Shown piece after piece: positions 1-10,443 of a DNA stretch of 64,000 bases. Source of the stretch: Hymenopellis radicata (taxonomy: Eukaryota > Basidiomycota > Agaricomycetes > Agaricales > Physalacriaceae); contig JADNRX010000233.1 in NCBI GenBank assembly GCA_015501595.1, forward strand, positions 23,405 to 87,404, in the 5' to 3' direction. The notes under the pieces were generated by a model. The model saw nothing but the letters and a program-made list of their open reading frames with translations, was not told the DNA's origin and searched no databases. How positions within the stretch are numbered: the first letter of the stretch is position 1; the number at the start of each line of letters is the position of its first letter. A program made the translations under genes and the position numbers.

Positions 1-590
1 TATCGCTCTATAGTACTTCTAAATGATATCAAAGTTACAAGGCTATAGGATATGTATAAGGCCTACTAGAAGTGTGGCACATTTTTGTGCTTCTAATATC
101 TCTTTCAGTTTTGAAGCTATGACAAAATAATTTACACCATTGGATTCCTAACTCCAAAAACTATCAAAAAAGGTTTTCATCACCCCAGCAGCCACCCCCT
201 ACAGCAGCATTTAGTATTGCCCACCTCATCCATCTCAGCCCTGCCTTGATAAAAAATGTGCTACAATTGCGTAGCCAAGGGCATTCCCTACCCATTCCAG
301 GGTTCACTGATCATCTCCCATCAATATCTAATCTCTCTATTGAAGGAATCTATTGTTGGATATGTACCTGCTAGATTATCTATTATTAGCTACCTGTCAA
401 TACTCTACTCTAGCCCAGCCACCCAACATGTATGGCATCAGCCTGCTGCTAGCCTGCCAGCGATGTCGGGTGTATCTAGATATATATGCTAATTAGAGCG
501 CTCTAGCAAGAGCTGTTATTGAATCACCGCCCCCTCTTATATGAGGGGATATCTAATTAGCCCCTACAGCATAGGGTGATCGGTGGATTC
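1..590. repeat. Fragment of the AT-rich foldback family (FB1)
   Basis: Bases 1-400 align by eye with 8491-8860, inside the right arm of the foldback element at 6155-9105. Bases 1-190 also align with 25861-26045, and 510-590 with 26050-26120 (shared block with TCTTATATGAGGGGATATCT). No coding potential is convincing; the short open frames here are not conserved between the copies. Confidence 0.7.
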
Positions 591-780
591 GTGTTTTACA
601 CTTATTAGTGTCACTACTGGATGCTTAGGAGTCTGAAAGAATGCTGCTTGTTGAAACCGCACAATTGGGCACCACGAAACATCACTAAGCTTCGATGGCA
701 AAGTGATCAGTATCCACTATTTAGGGTAATAATATTCCTTAGAACAAACAAGGACCAATATCTAACATTTACTATAAAAG

Positions 781-1173
781 GGCTCTTCGTCATCTCTTGT
801 TGTTGAACAATTTGCTCAACACCAACTATCTTAGCGAATCAACTAACTCGCCTAGTCCCAGAGCTATCCAATCCGAGACCTGCCTCTGAAGCTAACTCTT
901 CGCATCTACAGATGGTTCATCATCCCTCGTCGCTGAACAACTTGCCTAACATCAACTATCTTAGCGAATCAACCAACTCGCCTAGCCCCAAAGCTATCCA
1001 ATCTGAGGCCTGCCTCTAAAGCTAACTCTTCGAGTCTACAGATGGTTCATCATCCCTCGTTGTCGAACAACTCGCCTAACACCAACTATCTCTAGAAACA
1101 TCCAATCTGAGGCCTGCTCTGACACCTACTTCGCATGTATGCCATCCCTCGTCGCCGAACCAATCAACTACTA
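781..1173. repeat. Tandem repeat, unit about 129 bp, about 3 copies
   Basis: The phrase ATGGTTCATCATCCCTCGT recurs at about 911 and 1040, with related starts near 785 and 1141. Units are around 129 bp with a shorter last unit. Unit text includes CAACTATCTTAGCGAATCAA. A mariner-like MITE sits at the end of the last partial unit. Confidence 0.75.
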
Positions 1174-1425
1174 TACTGTTTCGACCGTAAGTTCGCGGCA
1201 TGTGACGCGTTATACCGCGAACTTACAGGAATTAGGTTCGTTTCCAGGCATACAGCCTGGAATTACCATATTTGGATGCTCCTGCCATAGGCGGGAGCAA
1301 AAATTTCCTTTTTGGGCCTTTGGCGCCCTCAAAAACCGGTCCGTGATGCATTATGTTTTAGTCTAAGTTCGGTTCCCGTGGCCGCGTGATGCATTATGCG
1401 AACATGCGGTCGAAACGGTACAGTA
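1174..1425. mobile_element. Mariner-like MITE (TA-CTGT...ACAG-TA ends)
   Basis: Imperfect terminal inverted repeats: TACTGTTTCGACCGTAAGTT at the left, and a right end reading GGTCGAAACGGTACAGTA. The termini fit TA duplication, typical of Tc1/mariner. An internal ACGCGTTA block recurs in the other members. No transposase is present. Related copies lie at 5129-5282, 7493-7740 and 25456-25608. Confidence 0.65.
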
Positions 1426-1525
1426 GTACCATGCATCAATGATTTCTCCTAAGCGCTCTCAGAAGCGAGTCCTTTCGTGTCCTACTACTATTCTTCTATT
1501 CTGACTTGCTCATCTAGGTATTCAT

Positions 1526-4320
1526 TTGGTGATATCAGTGAACCTGGTCATTGTGTGCCTGATCTTTGCACGCATTACACGTTCCTTCCGCCCCAAGTCT
1601 TCCAAGCTGAGCCTCGTGACTGACGACACATCTAGCCCATTCCCGCCATATGCTGTCTCCAAGAAGGAGGCAACATCATACTATGAGGGTATCTCTCCAA
1701 CTCCCCAAAGCTGGTCTACCGTATCGATAGTCTGAAGACTCCATGGGTCAAGGGCAAGTTGAAGCAGGCGCATGGCGTCTTTAAACACAAGCTTAATGCA
1801 GTTTGGAAGGACGTGGGTCCCCTTGTTCGAGACATCCTCAACAGCTATAACATCTTCTGGACATCAATTGACGTTGCACGGTTCTTCACCTATAGAGACA
1901 CAAACGAGAAGATCTGTGGTCTGGTAGTTATCTGGATCGGCGTTCATCCAGCTTCTCAGGGCGAGGACACCTTTAGATCAAGCAACGAGATTCTTGCTCT
2001 TCTGGTGGGCTTTGACATTAGAGTCTGCCACGGATCGGGTAAAACAGCGGATATCCGCCACCCGATCCCCGACTCGATCCGCAGATCGGATCGGAAAAAC
2101 ACGATCTGATCCGTACAATCCGGATCACGGCACGGGTCACGGTTAGGCTGAGATGTGCATGGATATCCGTGGCACTGATCCGTATAATATCCATACTCGC
2201 AGACACTTTCACCTTGCATTTTTTAAAGATTTTTACAATTTTATTTGACCTCAAACGGCGGCAACGTCACCAGAAACAATGTTGCGGTCGAATTTTCCCA
2301 ATCGCCGAGTTGGCCGAACTTCCCGGCAACTGCCGGATAAGGATCGATCAGCTCAGACGCTGACTCTTTCCTCCTCCCACCACAGCACGATCGCGAGATC
2401 ATGCTCGTCGCCCCAGAACTTCTTCTGGGGCTTCTCCAGCCTCTTATCTGTGTGCTCTTGTTGTGCGGTTTGGCTTCACGCCGACCGCTACGCCCTGGAT
2501 ACATTCTCCGGGGCGATTTATGGTGCCCGTCTTCATGACGGCACCTTTTCTACGAGGATTGCTGCTTTACGACGGCAGCACGACGCCCATCACCCGCTGG
2601 AGTGCCTCGCAATAGGGCTGGACAATACGCGACGCCGTTGCTACAGCTACGACACCTAGCAACGGGCCAGCAGCGACGCGAAGCCCCCGAGTGGGCAGCA
2701 GGTGGCGGACGACGACGACGACAGCCTTCGGGGGCCTTACAACACTGGGAGAGCCCTTAACCCTGCTGCAGAGCAGGCTGAAAGAGCGGAAAAGGCGGGA
2801 TTGTGGGTGCGTGGCGTGTCTGCAGACGACGCCGTGCAGAGAGGTACATTTGCAACGGTTTCTCTATATTTATTGATTTAAATACTTACAGACCACGAAC
2901 ACGACGGGAGTACGAGCGCGCGACACGGCGTAACAGCGGCATCGACAACGCTGCCGACACTCATAACGGTCCCACCCTCCATCTCCATCCTCCTTCCAGC
3001 ATAGGTATGTGGTCTGCTCATTTGAGCATTCCGCGCCTTGCTGAAATGAAATCTTTTGGCTTTGTCGTGCGTGGCGATCCGAGTCGCGATCCGTGAGTCG
3101 ATCCGCGGATCGGATCTGCTTACGGATCGGATCCTATGCCGATCCAGATCGCATGACGGATCACGGTCATGGCTTTGGGAGCACGGATATCCGTGAACCG
3201 GATCGCGGATCGGTTCGGATCGCGATCCGTGGCAGTGTCTATTTGACATTGACGATGTCGAGATCAAATATAGGGAATCTATCTGCAGGTGGTTGGCAGG
3301 TCCAGCGCTCCTTCCCTCGGTTAGTCCAGTGCTCCTTCCCCTGGTTCCGGAGATCGACGCCACCACAGAATTTCGCGGTACCTCACTGACTTGCCACCAT
3401 GTCCTTTTCAAAACAACGAGGATGACCAACAATGACTTCAAGTTCAAGCGTCGACATCCCAAGCATGTCCTACTACTCGGAACTGGTGCCTTAGAAAGCT
3501 ATCTTGCTTCTATGCAGCACCGGATCCTTGCGCATCGCAATAGCGTCAAAGTCTATACTGAGCAGATCAGGACATTGGAGGCGAGGATGCCGCAGGGGAG
3601 CTGCAGAACATGTGAGTGCTTTTAGATAACATAAAAGAGGCGATCAAGAACATCAGAAAGTTCCATGATAAGATCAAAAATGACTGGAGCGATCCTGCCT
3701 GGCGTATTATTGGCTGCATTCAAGGTTCTCCCGCCGTGACCATTGGCCCAAAAGGTTTCACTAAAGATTGGGGTGTGTTCGAGCTGGATAGGTTTAAATT
3801 GAAGGAGGCTTTTATAGGAAATCTTGATTTACGTGTATTTTTACTGTTCTCACTCCAAGTTGTCTTATCTAACGGTTATACTCAGGTTCTTTGAACCTCT
3901 CACGCGATGTGTTTATGTCCAAAATGTACCTGAGAGTTGATGCTGTGCCGTCGACATTCACGTACCCAGATAATCATCTCCTTCCCCTCTCTGGTATCAT
4001 TTTAGAAGTGCGTATGTGATTGCCCGACGATATTAACGGTAAACCATGTCTGTTCGTCATCAAGAATGGGCAGGGTACTGGTGTCACCATTAGACACACA
4101 ACCGGGATACTCTCAATCGTTCGCACCAATAGGGATGGTCAAGAGTCGCTCGAATAGGCAGTCTACAACTACGATAAAGAGTCGGGTGTCTTTTCCAAGG
4201 GTGGGGACTCTGGGTTGGTGATTGTTGATGGGTTGGGTCGCATAGATGGTATTCTTACCGCTGGTGCAGGCATAACAGACGAGATGGACATCACATACGC
4301 TACATTAATGTGATGGCTCT
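1526..4320 (+). pseudogene. Broken trypsin-like (GDSG) fungal protein, split by a MITE
   Basis: Coding remains run from about 1590 to 2018 and resume at 3242. The stretch around 1660-2010 reads like the N-terminal region of a protein widespread in Agaricomycetes (SSPFPPYAVSKKEATSYYEG, then LVVIWIGVHPAS). Across the MITE junction the frame reads LLVGFDI then DDVEIKYRES. Further on, a helical charged segment (3610-3820), an intron-like gap near 3830-3890, and a GGDSGLVIVDG segment at about 4200-4232 resemble the catalytic serine region of a chymotrypsin-fold protein. The position expected for the catalytic histidine reads TCHHVLF near 3390-3410. Frame changes and stops occur after 3600 and near 4015, 4157 and 4312. 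Family assignment is from memory of the motif order. The gene is dead because of the insertion and stops. Confidence 0.6.
2019..3241. mobile_element. Non-autonomous hAT MITE, 1223 bp, TSD TTTGACAT
   Basis: It starts TAGAGTCTGCCACGGATC and ends GATCCGTGGCAGTGTCTA. It is flanked by perfect 8-bp duplications TTTGACAT at 2011-2018 and 3242-3249. Subterminal regions are dense in GATCCG repeats. The GC-rich interior (2220-2530) aligns in reverse with 10010-10285. It interrupts a trypsin-like pseudogene. A sister copy with its own perfect TSD is at 50789-51703. Confidence 0.88.
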
Positions 4321-4545
4321 GGCCCTGCATTAAGAACCACTTCAAAAACTCGCATCTCAAACTGATATTCAAGCGCTCTTGATTGGATGTTTCCATCTGG
4401 AAAGGTGTTTCTTCCTGAAGCATGGTGTTGTGTAGAGTATTGGAGAAAAGGAAGACCCATTGCAGACGAGCATTGACTGTAAGATGGCGAAGTGCTGAGG
4501 CAGAAAAGCGCGCAAGTTTATGAGCACTAGAGATCACCACGAGCT

Positions 4546-4665
4546 GCATGAGTCTAAAGAGTACTCGTGAATCAACTCGGACTTGCAGGGTCAAATACTC
4601 GACTCAACTCATGAGTCAAAAGAACTCGAGTCAGGTATGAGTCATGAACAGCCTAAGGCTGATAC
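4546..4665 (-). repeat. Fragment of the MITE family at 21067-21499
   Basis: About 110 bp (GAGTACTCGTGAATCAACTC, GGGTCAAATACTCGACT) match the reverse complement of the MITE at 21067-21499. Neither terminus is preserved. Confidence 0.5.
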
Positions 4666-5128
4666 CTGATTCGTATCCTAACTCTGTTAACTTATGCATG
4701 AATATGTACTCGCAAGTTTTAACCTGTGAATCACAGATTTTTGACAGGTTGCAGGTCTGGGATGTTGCCGCAGGTACTTACGACACAGATAGGCAAAAAA
4801 CCTGAGTCCCGACTTGTGGCATGCTCTAATCAAAGACGGTGAGAAAGGCATGATATAGGGAAGAAACACACTCCTTGAGCGAACGATTATTCGGTTTGAC
4901 TTGTGCTTAGGCCGCTTCAGCTAACTTCTGTGCATTCATAATGTGGCTCGGATATGGATATCAGTGGGATCAGGTGGCTTGGAGGCAGGTCGAGGATAAT
5001 CGTCGTGGTAGTAATGCTGTTCGAAGACATCCTGCGTCCAGACTGGTTCGACATCCGGCTCCTTCTCTCATAGGTGGCATTAGCCATGACAGTAAAATTT
5101 CTACTGCCACCGTAGCAGGTGAAATGCA
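4666..5128. other. No gene recognised
   Basis: Mixed-composition sequence without a credible gene. Short open frames on both strands are not supported by any motif. Confidence 0.4.
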
Positions 5129-5282
5129 GTATTGTACTATTACGGACAAGTCTTCACAGATTTTTCCACTTTTTTTTAAATAGAAACCCAATTAGGATTT
5201 CCAGATGATTAGCGAAGTCTGATAAGATCAAACGACCTCCCTGTTACGTGTTATGTAAAGATTATACTGTAATAATACAGTA
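5129..5282. mobile_element. Small MITE, mariner-like ends, about 154 bp
   Basis: The left end reads TATTGTACTATTACGG and the right end AATAATACAGTA. It is an inverted relative of 25456-25608; both share the AGTCTTCACAGATTTTT block and a GTTACGTGTTATG / CATAACGCGTAAC block. Confidence 0.55.
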
Positions 5283-5739
5283 TGTGATCAGAAACATATT
5301 GATACATATTTCCTTATTGCAGAAATAGCTGAAGGATGATCTTAAGCACAATAGTGCTTTATAGCTGCTTACTAAGCTAAGATTATTCTATAATTTAGGA
5401 TAATTCTGACTGCCAAGAAGCCCTTTCAACTTCCACATTCCTACTCATATTCAATTTTATTATATAGTCTTGATATATAAATTCTTTCCTTGTCATGCTA
5501 TATATGAACATTAAAATATGTACATATTCAGAGTAATACTGGATAATATATTATTTATAATATTTCTGTCTTACGCTAAGATTTTCTTTATGATTTGGGA
5601 AATTCAGGCGCACTGAAAAAGTGTAGTGCTAATATGCTAAAACTTTATAATTAAGTTGTAAGAGTAGTGTTTCATTATGTTGATCATTTTGAACTGTTAT
5701 TAACAGTATCAGTGAAGGTCAAAGTGATTGAAGCTCCAC
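5283..5739. other. AT-rich spacer, nothing recognised
   Basis: AT-rich sequence with no open frame of interest and no repeat structure that I could see. Confidence 0.4.
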
Positions 5740-6154
5740 TTCATTTAACGTGGTTGCAGCGTAGTTCAAGCCGATGGCTCAGACCGATAAATACAAAAGG
5801 CCAGGCACCGTGTAAAGTGAAGCTCTGAACCTGCCCAATCAATCTCGGAGTTATGTTCGTCAAGCCAATTGATTCCTAGGATCACATCATGATTACCAAT
5901 ATTGATAACATAGAGTTCAATCTCTTCTTCATGATGCACTGTATGATTGTAATTGTAAATTCATGCACGTTGAAGAGTAAAGTGAGTGACGTAGCCCATG
6001 ACATTTTCGAATCTATCAACATTTCGGACAGGAAAGGAAGTGGGAACAGAAAGAAGAATTAAGTAGTGGTGTTTAGTGAACTTGTTGTTGATAATGATTC
6101 CTTCAGCATTATTGTCAATAAGCACTTGAGCAATAATTTGCCTGCCGGATAGTT
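5740..6154 (-). pseudogene. Ty3/Gypsy retropepsin remnant
   Basis: Read on the minus strand, the segment gives QVLIDNNAEGIIINNKF, then NVMGYVTHFTLQ, a stop, and GNHDVILGINWLDEHNSEID followed by WAGSELHFTRC. This is the order seen in Gypsy aspartic proteases: active-site strand, then a flap/second-half GxxDVILGxxWLxxHNPxIDW motif. The expected active-site D-S/T-G is degraded to D-N-N. The relic is cut at its upstream side by the foldback element that starts at 6155. Confidence 0.65.
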
Positions 6155-9105
6155 TTTCACTCTTTGCACTAAGAATAACTAATTATTATACTCTAACTAG
6201 TGACGGTTATAACTAGTTGTTAACTCTCAATGAGAAATTAAAATAACTAGTTATTACCTGCCTCAGATTTAATCTGACAGGTCCTGGCATCTCTTGACAT
6301 CCCAACATAGTGCAGGTGGTAGAATACAGTCACATAACTAAAAAAGCGAAAGGCCTAGGACTCTGCCTAAATAGATGAGCTAAAGATCATTAGAAACTAT
6401 AGATTAAATATTGATGAGATATGGGCAATATGCCTAAGATTGATGGATTGATAGATGAAATCTGAAATGAGTGAGAGATGCTCTTTGTGGCGCATTTTTA
6501 ATTAAATCGGCACTAGACTGAATGGGGTAAGCAATACTAAATACTGCGATAGAAGATGACTGATGGGTGATAAAAATCTTTTTTATAGTTTTTTAGGCTG
6601 AGAATTTAATAATATAAACTATTTTGCAATAGCTTTAAAACTGAGAGAGATATTAAGAGTGCAAAAATATATTATACTTCTAGCAGGCTTTATATATAGC
6701 CTATAGCCTTGGGACTTGAATACCTTTTAGAAGTACTATAGATTGATATTTGATATTATTTTTAGATAATTTCATCGAAGGGTTCAAGAGATATATCAAA
6801 ATAACTGCTTTAAAGCTACTAAGGATATAATACAAGATTTTGCTATTCTGAAGATCTATAACTTTGATATACCATGTATAGTAGTAATATATATCTCTTG
6901 ACATTTTTCACATTTTTAGATATTTAATATAGTACTAACTCTCTAAATTGTATAGAGCTATCTTTAGATATTTATTTATAATCTTTTTATAAAAGAAATT
7001 ATTACAATCTTTTTATAAAAGAAATTATATCATTTAGTGAAGTGATTAGTATTCTAGAGGTCAATCTTCCTTCTCACTGAAATTTTAATTAAAATTCATT
7101 TATAACCTTTTTATAAAAGAAATTATATCATTTAATCAAATAACTAGTGTTTTAGAAGCTAATTTACCTTTTCACTAGAGTTTTAATTAAAATTTTCACG
7201 CTCTAGAAGAAGGATTGTTCATTTAATTTAATGTATCTCACATATGCTATTGCTTTCATTTCTTCTGCAAGACGTGTATATATATAATATATATAATTTT
7301 CAAGTATTAAACCAGTAAGTTAATAAAGTAATCAGATTAGAAAGTTGTCCTTGAATATGCAGACCTACTTATCTTGCTATAAATTAAATAATACTCTATA
7401 AGTATTGATAAGAAATATAAAATGCAAGTAAGATTTAGTGATATTAGAGGTATTAGATTAGTCAGTCAGATAATAGTCAGCTAGATAACAGTTACTGTAG
7501 CGTTTCGAGTGCAAATTCACATAACGAATTACGAAGGTCTTTCAAGTGAAGCTATACATACATCATAATGAGTCACAGATCACTTTGACCAGGCACAAGC
7601 CTCCAAATAAGGAAATTTTAGGTCTCACCTATGGCAGAACTGTCTAAATAAGACAATTTAAGAATCTATGAAGCTGTTTACTGTAACTTTACATCATAAC
7701 GAGTCACAGGCCATGAAATTACGGTTGAAACGCTACAATATGTTCTATAACTTGTTGAAGCATTGAAAGCAGTTATGTAAAAGTTAATCTATTGTGCATT
7801 TTTACTTTCTTACCTCTCATGTATAACATATGAGAGATGTCTTTTAATTTATTCAATATAATATATAATCATAACTAAATATTTTTTAAGATACTATTTA
7901 AAGTAAAACATGAAATATCACTATCTAAAGGTAGTTTAAGCTATTTATAGAGCTTAAGATGAGTTTCTGACATAATTATTTTATTAAATTACTGATTTGA
8001 CCTTTGGAGATTATATATATAATATATATATACACGTTTTGCAGAAAAAATGAAGACAATAGCATATGTGAGATAGTGAAAATTTTAATTAAAACTCTAG
8101 TAGGAAGAAAGACTAACTTCTAGAATATTGATCACTTTAGAATATTGATCACTTCACCAAATGACATAGTTTCTTTTATAAAAAGGTTATAAATGAATAT
8201 TTAAAGATAATTCAATATAATTTAGAGATGTATTTCTATGTTAAATAACCAAAAATGCGAAAATGCCTAAAATAATATTAGAAACCTATTTATACATGGA
8301 CTACTGAGTTGAGGATACTTTCTATATCATAAATAGAGGTTTAATACTATTATAAACGATATAGCAAAGTCTCAGGTTTCCAGAGTGGCAGGATGCTATG
8401 CTATATTCCTGATGACTCTAGAGCAGTTATCTTAATATATTTCTTGAACTCTTTGATAAAATCACCTAAAAATAATATTAAATATCGTTTTATAATACTT
8501 TTAAAAGATATTAAAGTTTCAAGGCTATAGGTTATATATAAGGCCTACTAGAAGTGTAGCGCATTTTTGCATCTCTAATATCTTTCTCAATTTTGAAGCT
8601 ATCGCAAAATGGTTTACATCATTGGATTCCTAGCCTTAAAAATTATAAAAAATATTTTTATTACTCCAGTATCTCTCTCTCATAGCAGTATTCATGAATG
8701 CTCACCCCATCCTGCCTAGTGCTGATCTAATCAAAAATGTGTCACAAAGGCCATTCCTCACTCATTCCAGATCCTATTCATCAATCCATCAATCCCAGGT
8801 ACATTTCCCACATCCCATCAATATTTAATCTATAGTTCCTAATGATCTCTATCTCATCCATTTGGGCAGAGTCCTAGGCCTTTCGCTTTTTTGGTCATGT
8901 AACTATATCTTACCATCTGCACCATGCCGGGATGCCAAGAGATGCTAGAACCTGCCAGGCAGTATTAATTAGCTGCTAGGCTAGACCTGGGACAGGTAAC
9001 AATTAGTTATTTCAACTTTTAGCGGACGCCAGAGAGCTAACAACTAATTATAACCTTTACTAATTAGGGCATAATAACTTGTTGTGCTTAGTGCAGAGGG
9101 TGAAA
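6155..9105. mobile_element. Foldback DNA element (FB1), about 2.95 kb, arms >1 kb
   Basis: Long inverted arms. Termini read TTTCACTCTTTGCACTAAG at the left and CTTAGTGCAGAGGGTGAAA at the right. Internal pairs include 6350-6420 with 8820-8890 (AAAGCGAAAGGCCTAGGACT versus its complement), 6640-6720 with 8510-8570, and 7020-7200 with 8050-8200. No transposase ORF. A mariner-like MITE lies at the centre. Target duplication is unclear. Fragments of the family lie at 1-590 and 25385-26221. It is inserted in a Gypsy protease relic. Confidence 0.75.
7493..7740. mobile_element. Mariner-like MITE in the foldback centre
   Basis: It starts TACTGTAGCGTTTCGAG and ends GGTTGAAACGCTACAATA. The CATCATAATGAGTCACAG / CATCATAACGAGTCACAG blocks repeat within it. 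It shares terminal design with the element at 1174-1425. Confidence 0.6.
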
Positions 9106-9394
9106 GATCCTGCCCTTGCTTACGTGTTCGTAATCATTCAAAGCGATAAGTTTTGACAAAGAATCATCTGACGCATTCTTTACCATGATGCTTATGATTC
9201 GATTTGATCTTTATCCTCATTCATACTTATTTCATATCTATACTACATTGTTTATTAACAAACCTTATACTCAGATTCTTTTATAAAATCAGTACTTATA
9301 TTAAGTTTGATATTGTCTTATACTTTATATGATACTTTGGGACTTCGTAAATGTAAATGCACAAAGATTTGGCTCTTTCAAATTTAGTAAATAG

Positions 9395-10443
9395 CAGGTC
9401 GAGTACGAGTGCTCATAAGCAATTCCGCTTCGAACCCGACGCAATACCTGTACCTGATATTCGGGTATGAATTATCCGCAATTCTCCTTACAGGTCTCAA
9501 ACGGGGCACAGGTATCTTGATACCCGTCTACCTCGTTCTGCATAATTTGTGCCCGCTGACGACCTCCGAGCAATTGCGCGGGGGCCCTCGACTTGCACAA
9601 TACGCAGGTAAGGAAGTGGAGACAGTGGAGATGGTGAATTCAGCCTATTAAGGCTCATCGTTGTCGTCCAGAAGTCAAGATGCTTATTCGGAGGGTGGGG
9701 GAACCCTAGATAAGGAAAGTAAAATCATAATGAAAGATGCTAAAATGTACATCGTCTTGAGCTGGAAGTGTCTATGACGTCTTTCAGCCCATATCCCAAC
9801 TTCTTGCTGTGAAATTCCTGTTGAATTGATGTCGTCGTAGAGATGCGCACATACAGCTGTACTCGAAGATGAGAGGCGGGGGCTAATTCAGCTACTTCCA
9901 GTGTGGCAGCGCCCTCCAACAGTGTTGCAGCCTCATTCAGAGGGCTTACGCGTAGCGGATCATGGTCGATTTAGTACCGTCGTGCAGACGGGCACCAGAA
10001 TGCACCCTGGAATGTATCTGAGGGTGTAGGGGCAAGCATGACACCAAACGGCGCTAGGAAAAAAGGAAGTAAAACAAGCCCCAGAAAAAGTTCTGAGACC
10101 GACAAACACGACGCGAATGTCGTGCTATGATGGTAGGAGCGAAAGAGACACAATTGTCACTGATCAATGCTTATTCGACAATTGCCAGATTGTTTGGGGA
10201 GCTCGGCAATGAGGAAAATACCTCTGCAACATTGTTTTTAAACGACATTGAGGGCCGTTTTAACTCAAATAAATTTAATAAATCTTTAAAAATGTCTACT
10301 TACCCATATAAACAATTATGTACAGGTTGATACGGGTTGTCAGGTTCCCAACAGGTACTCGGACCGACACCCGACCCCTACTTAGTACACAACCTGACCC
10401 GAACTCAGACCAGGTGACCTGTACCTGTGCTCTTCACTATTCG
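9395..10443. mobile_element. Degenerate hAT-like MITE relic (GC-rich island)
   Basis: A GC-rich block in AT-rich surroundings. 10010-10285 aligns, inverted, with 2210-2530 of the MITE at 2019-3241 (shared GCAACATTGTTT, AGCCCCAGAA, AAATCTTTAAAAA). Both edges hold tandem ACCTGTACCTG / GGTACTCGGACC type repeats. I could not define a target duplication. Confidence 0.5.

Noticed and set aside
2169..2659. Open frames (87-126 codons) on both strands
   Set aside because: They fall inside the 1223-bp MITE and match another non-coding MITE at 10010-10285.
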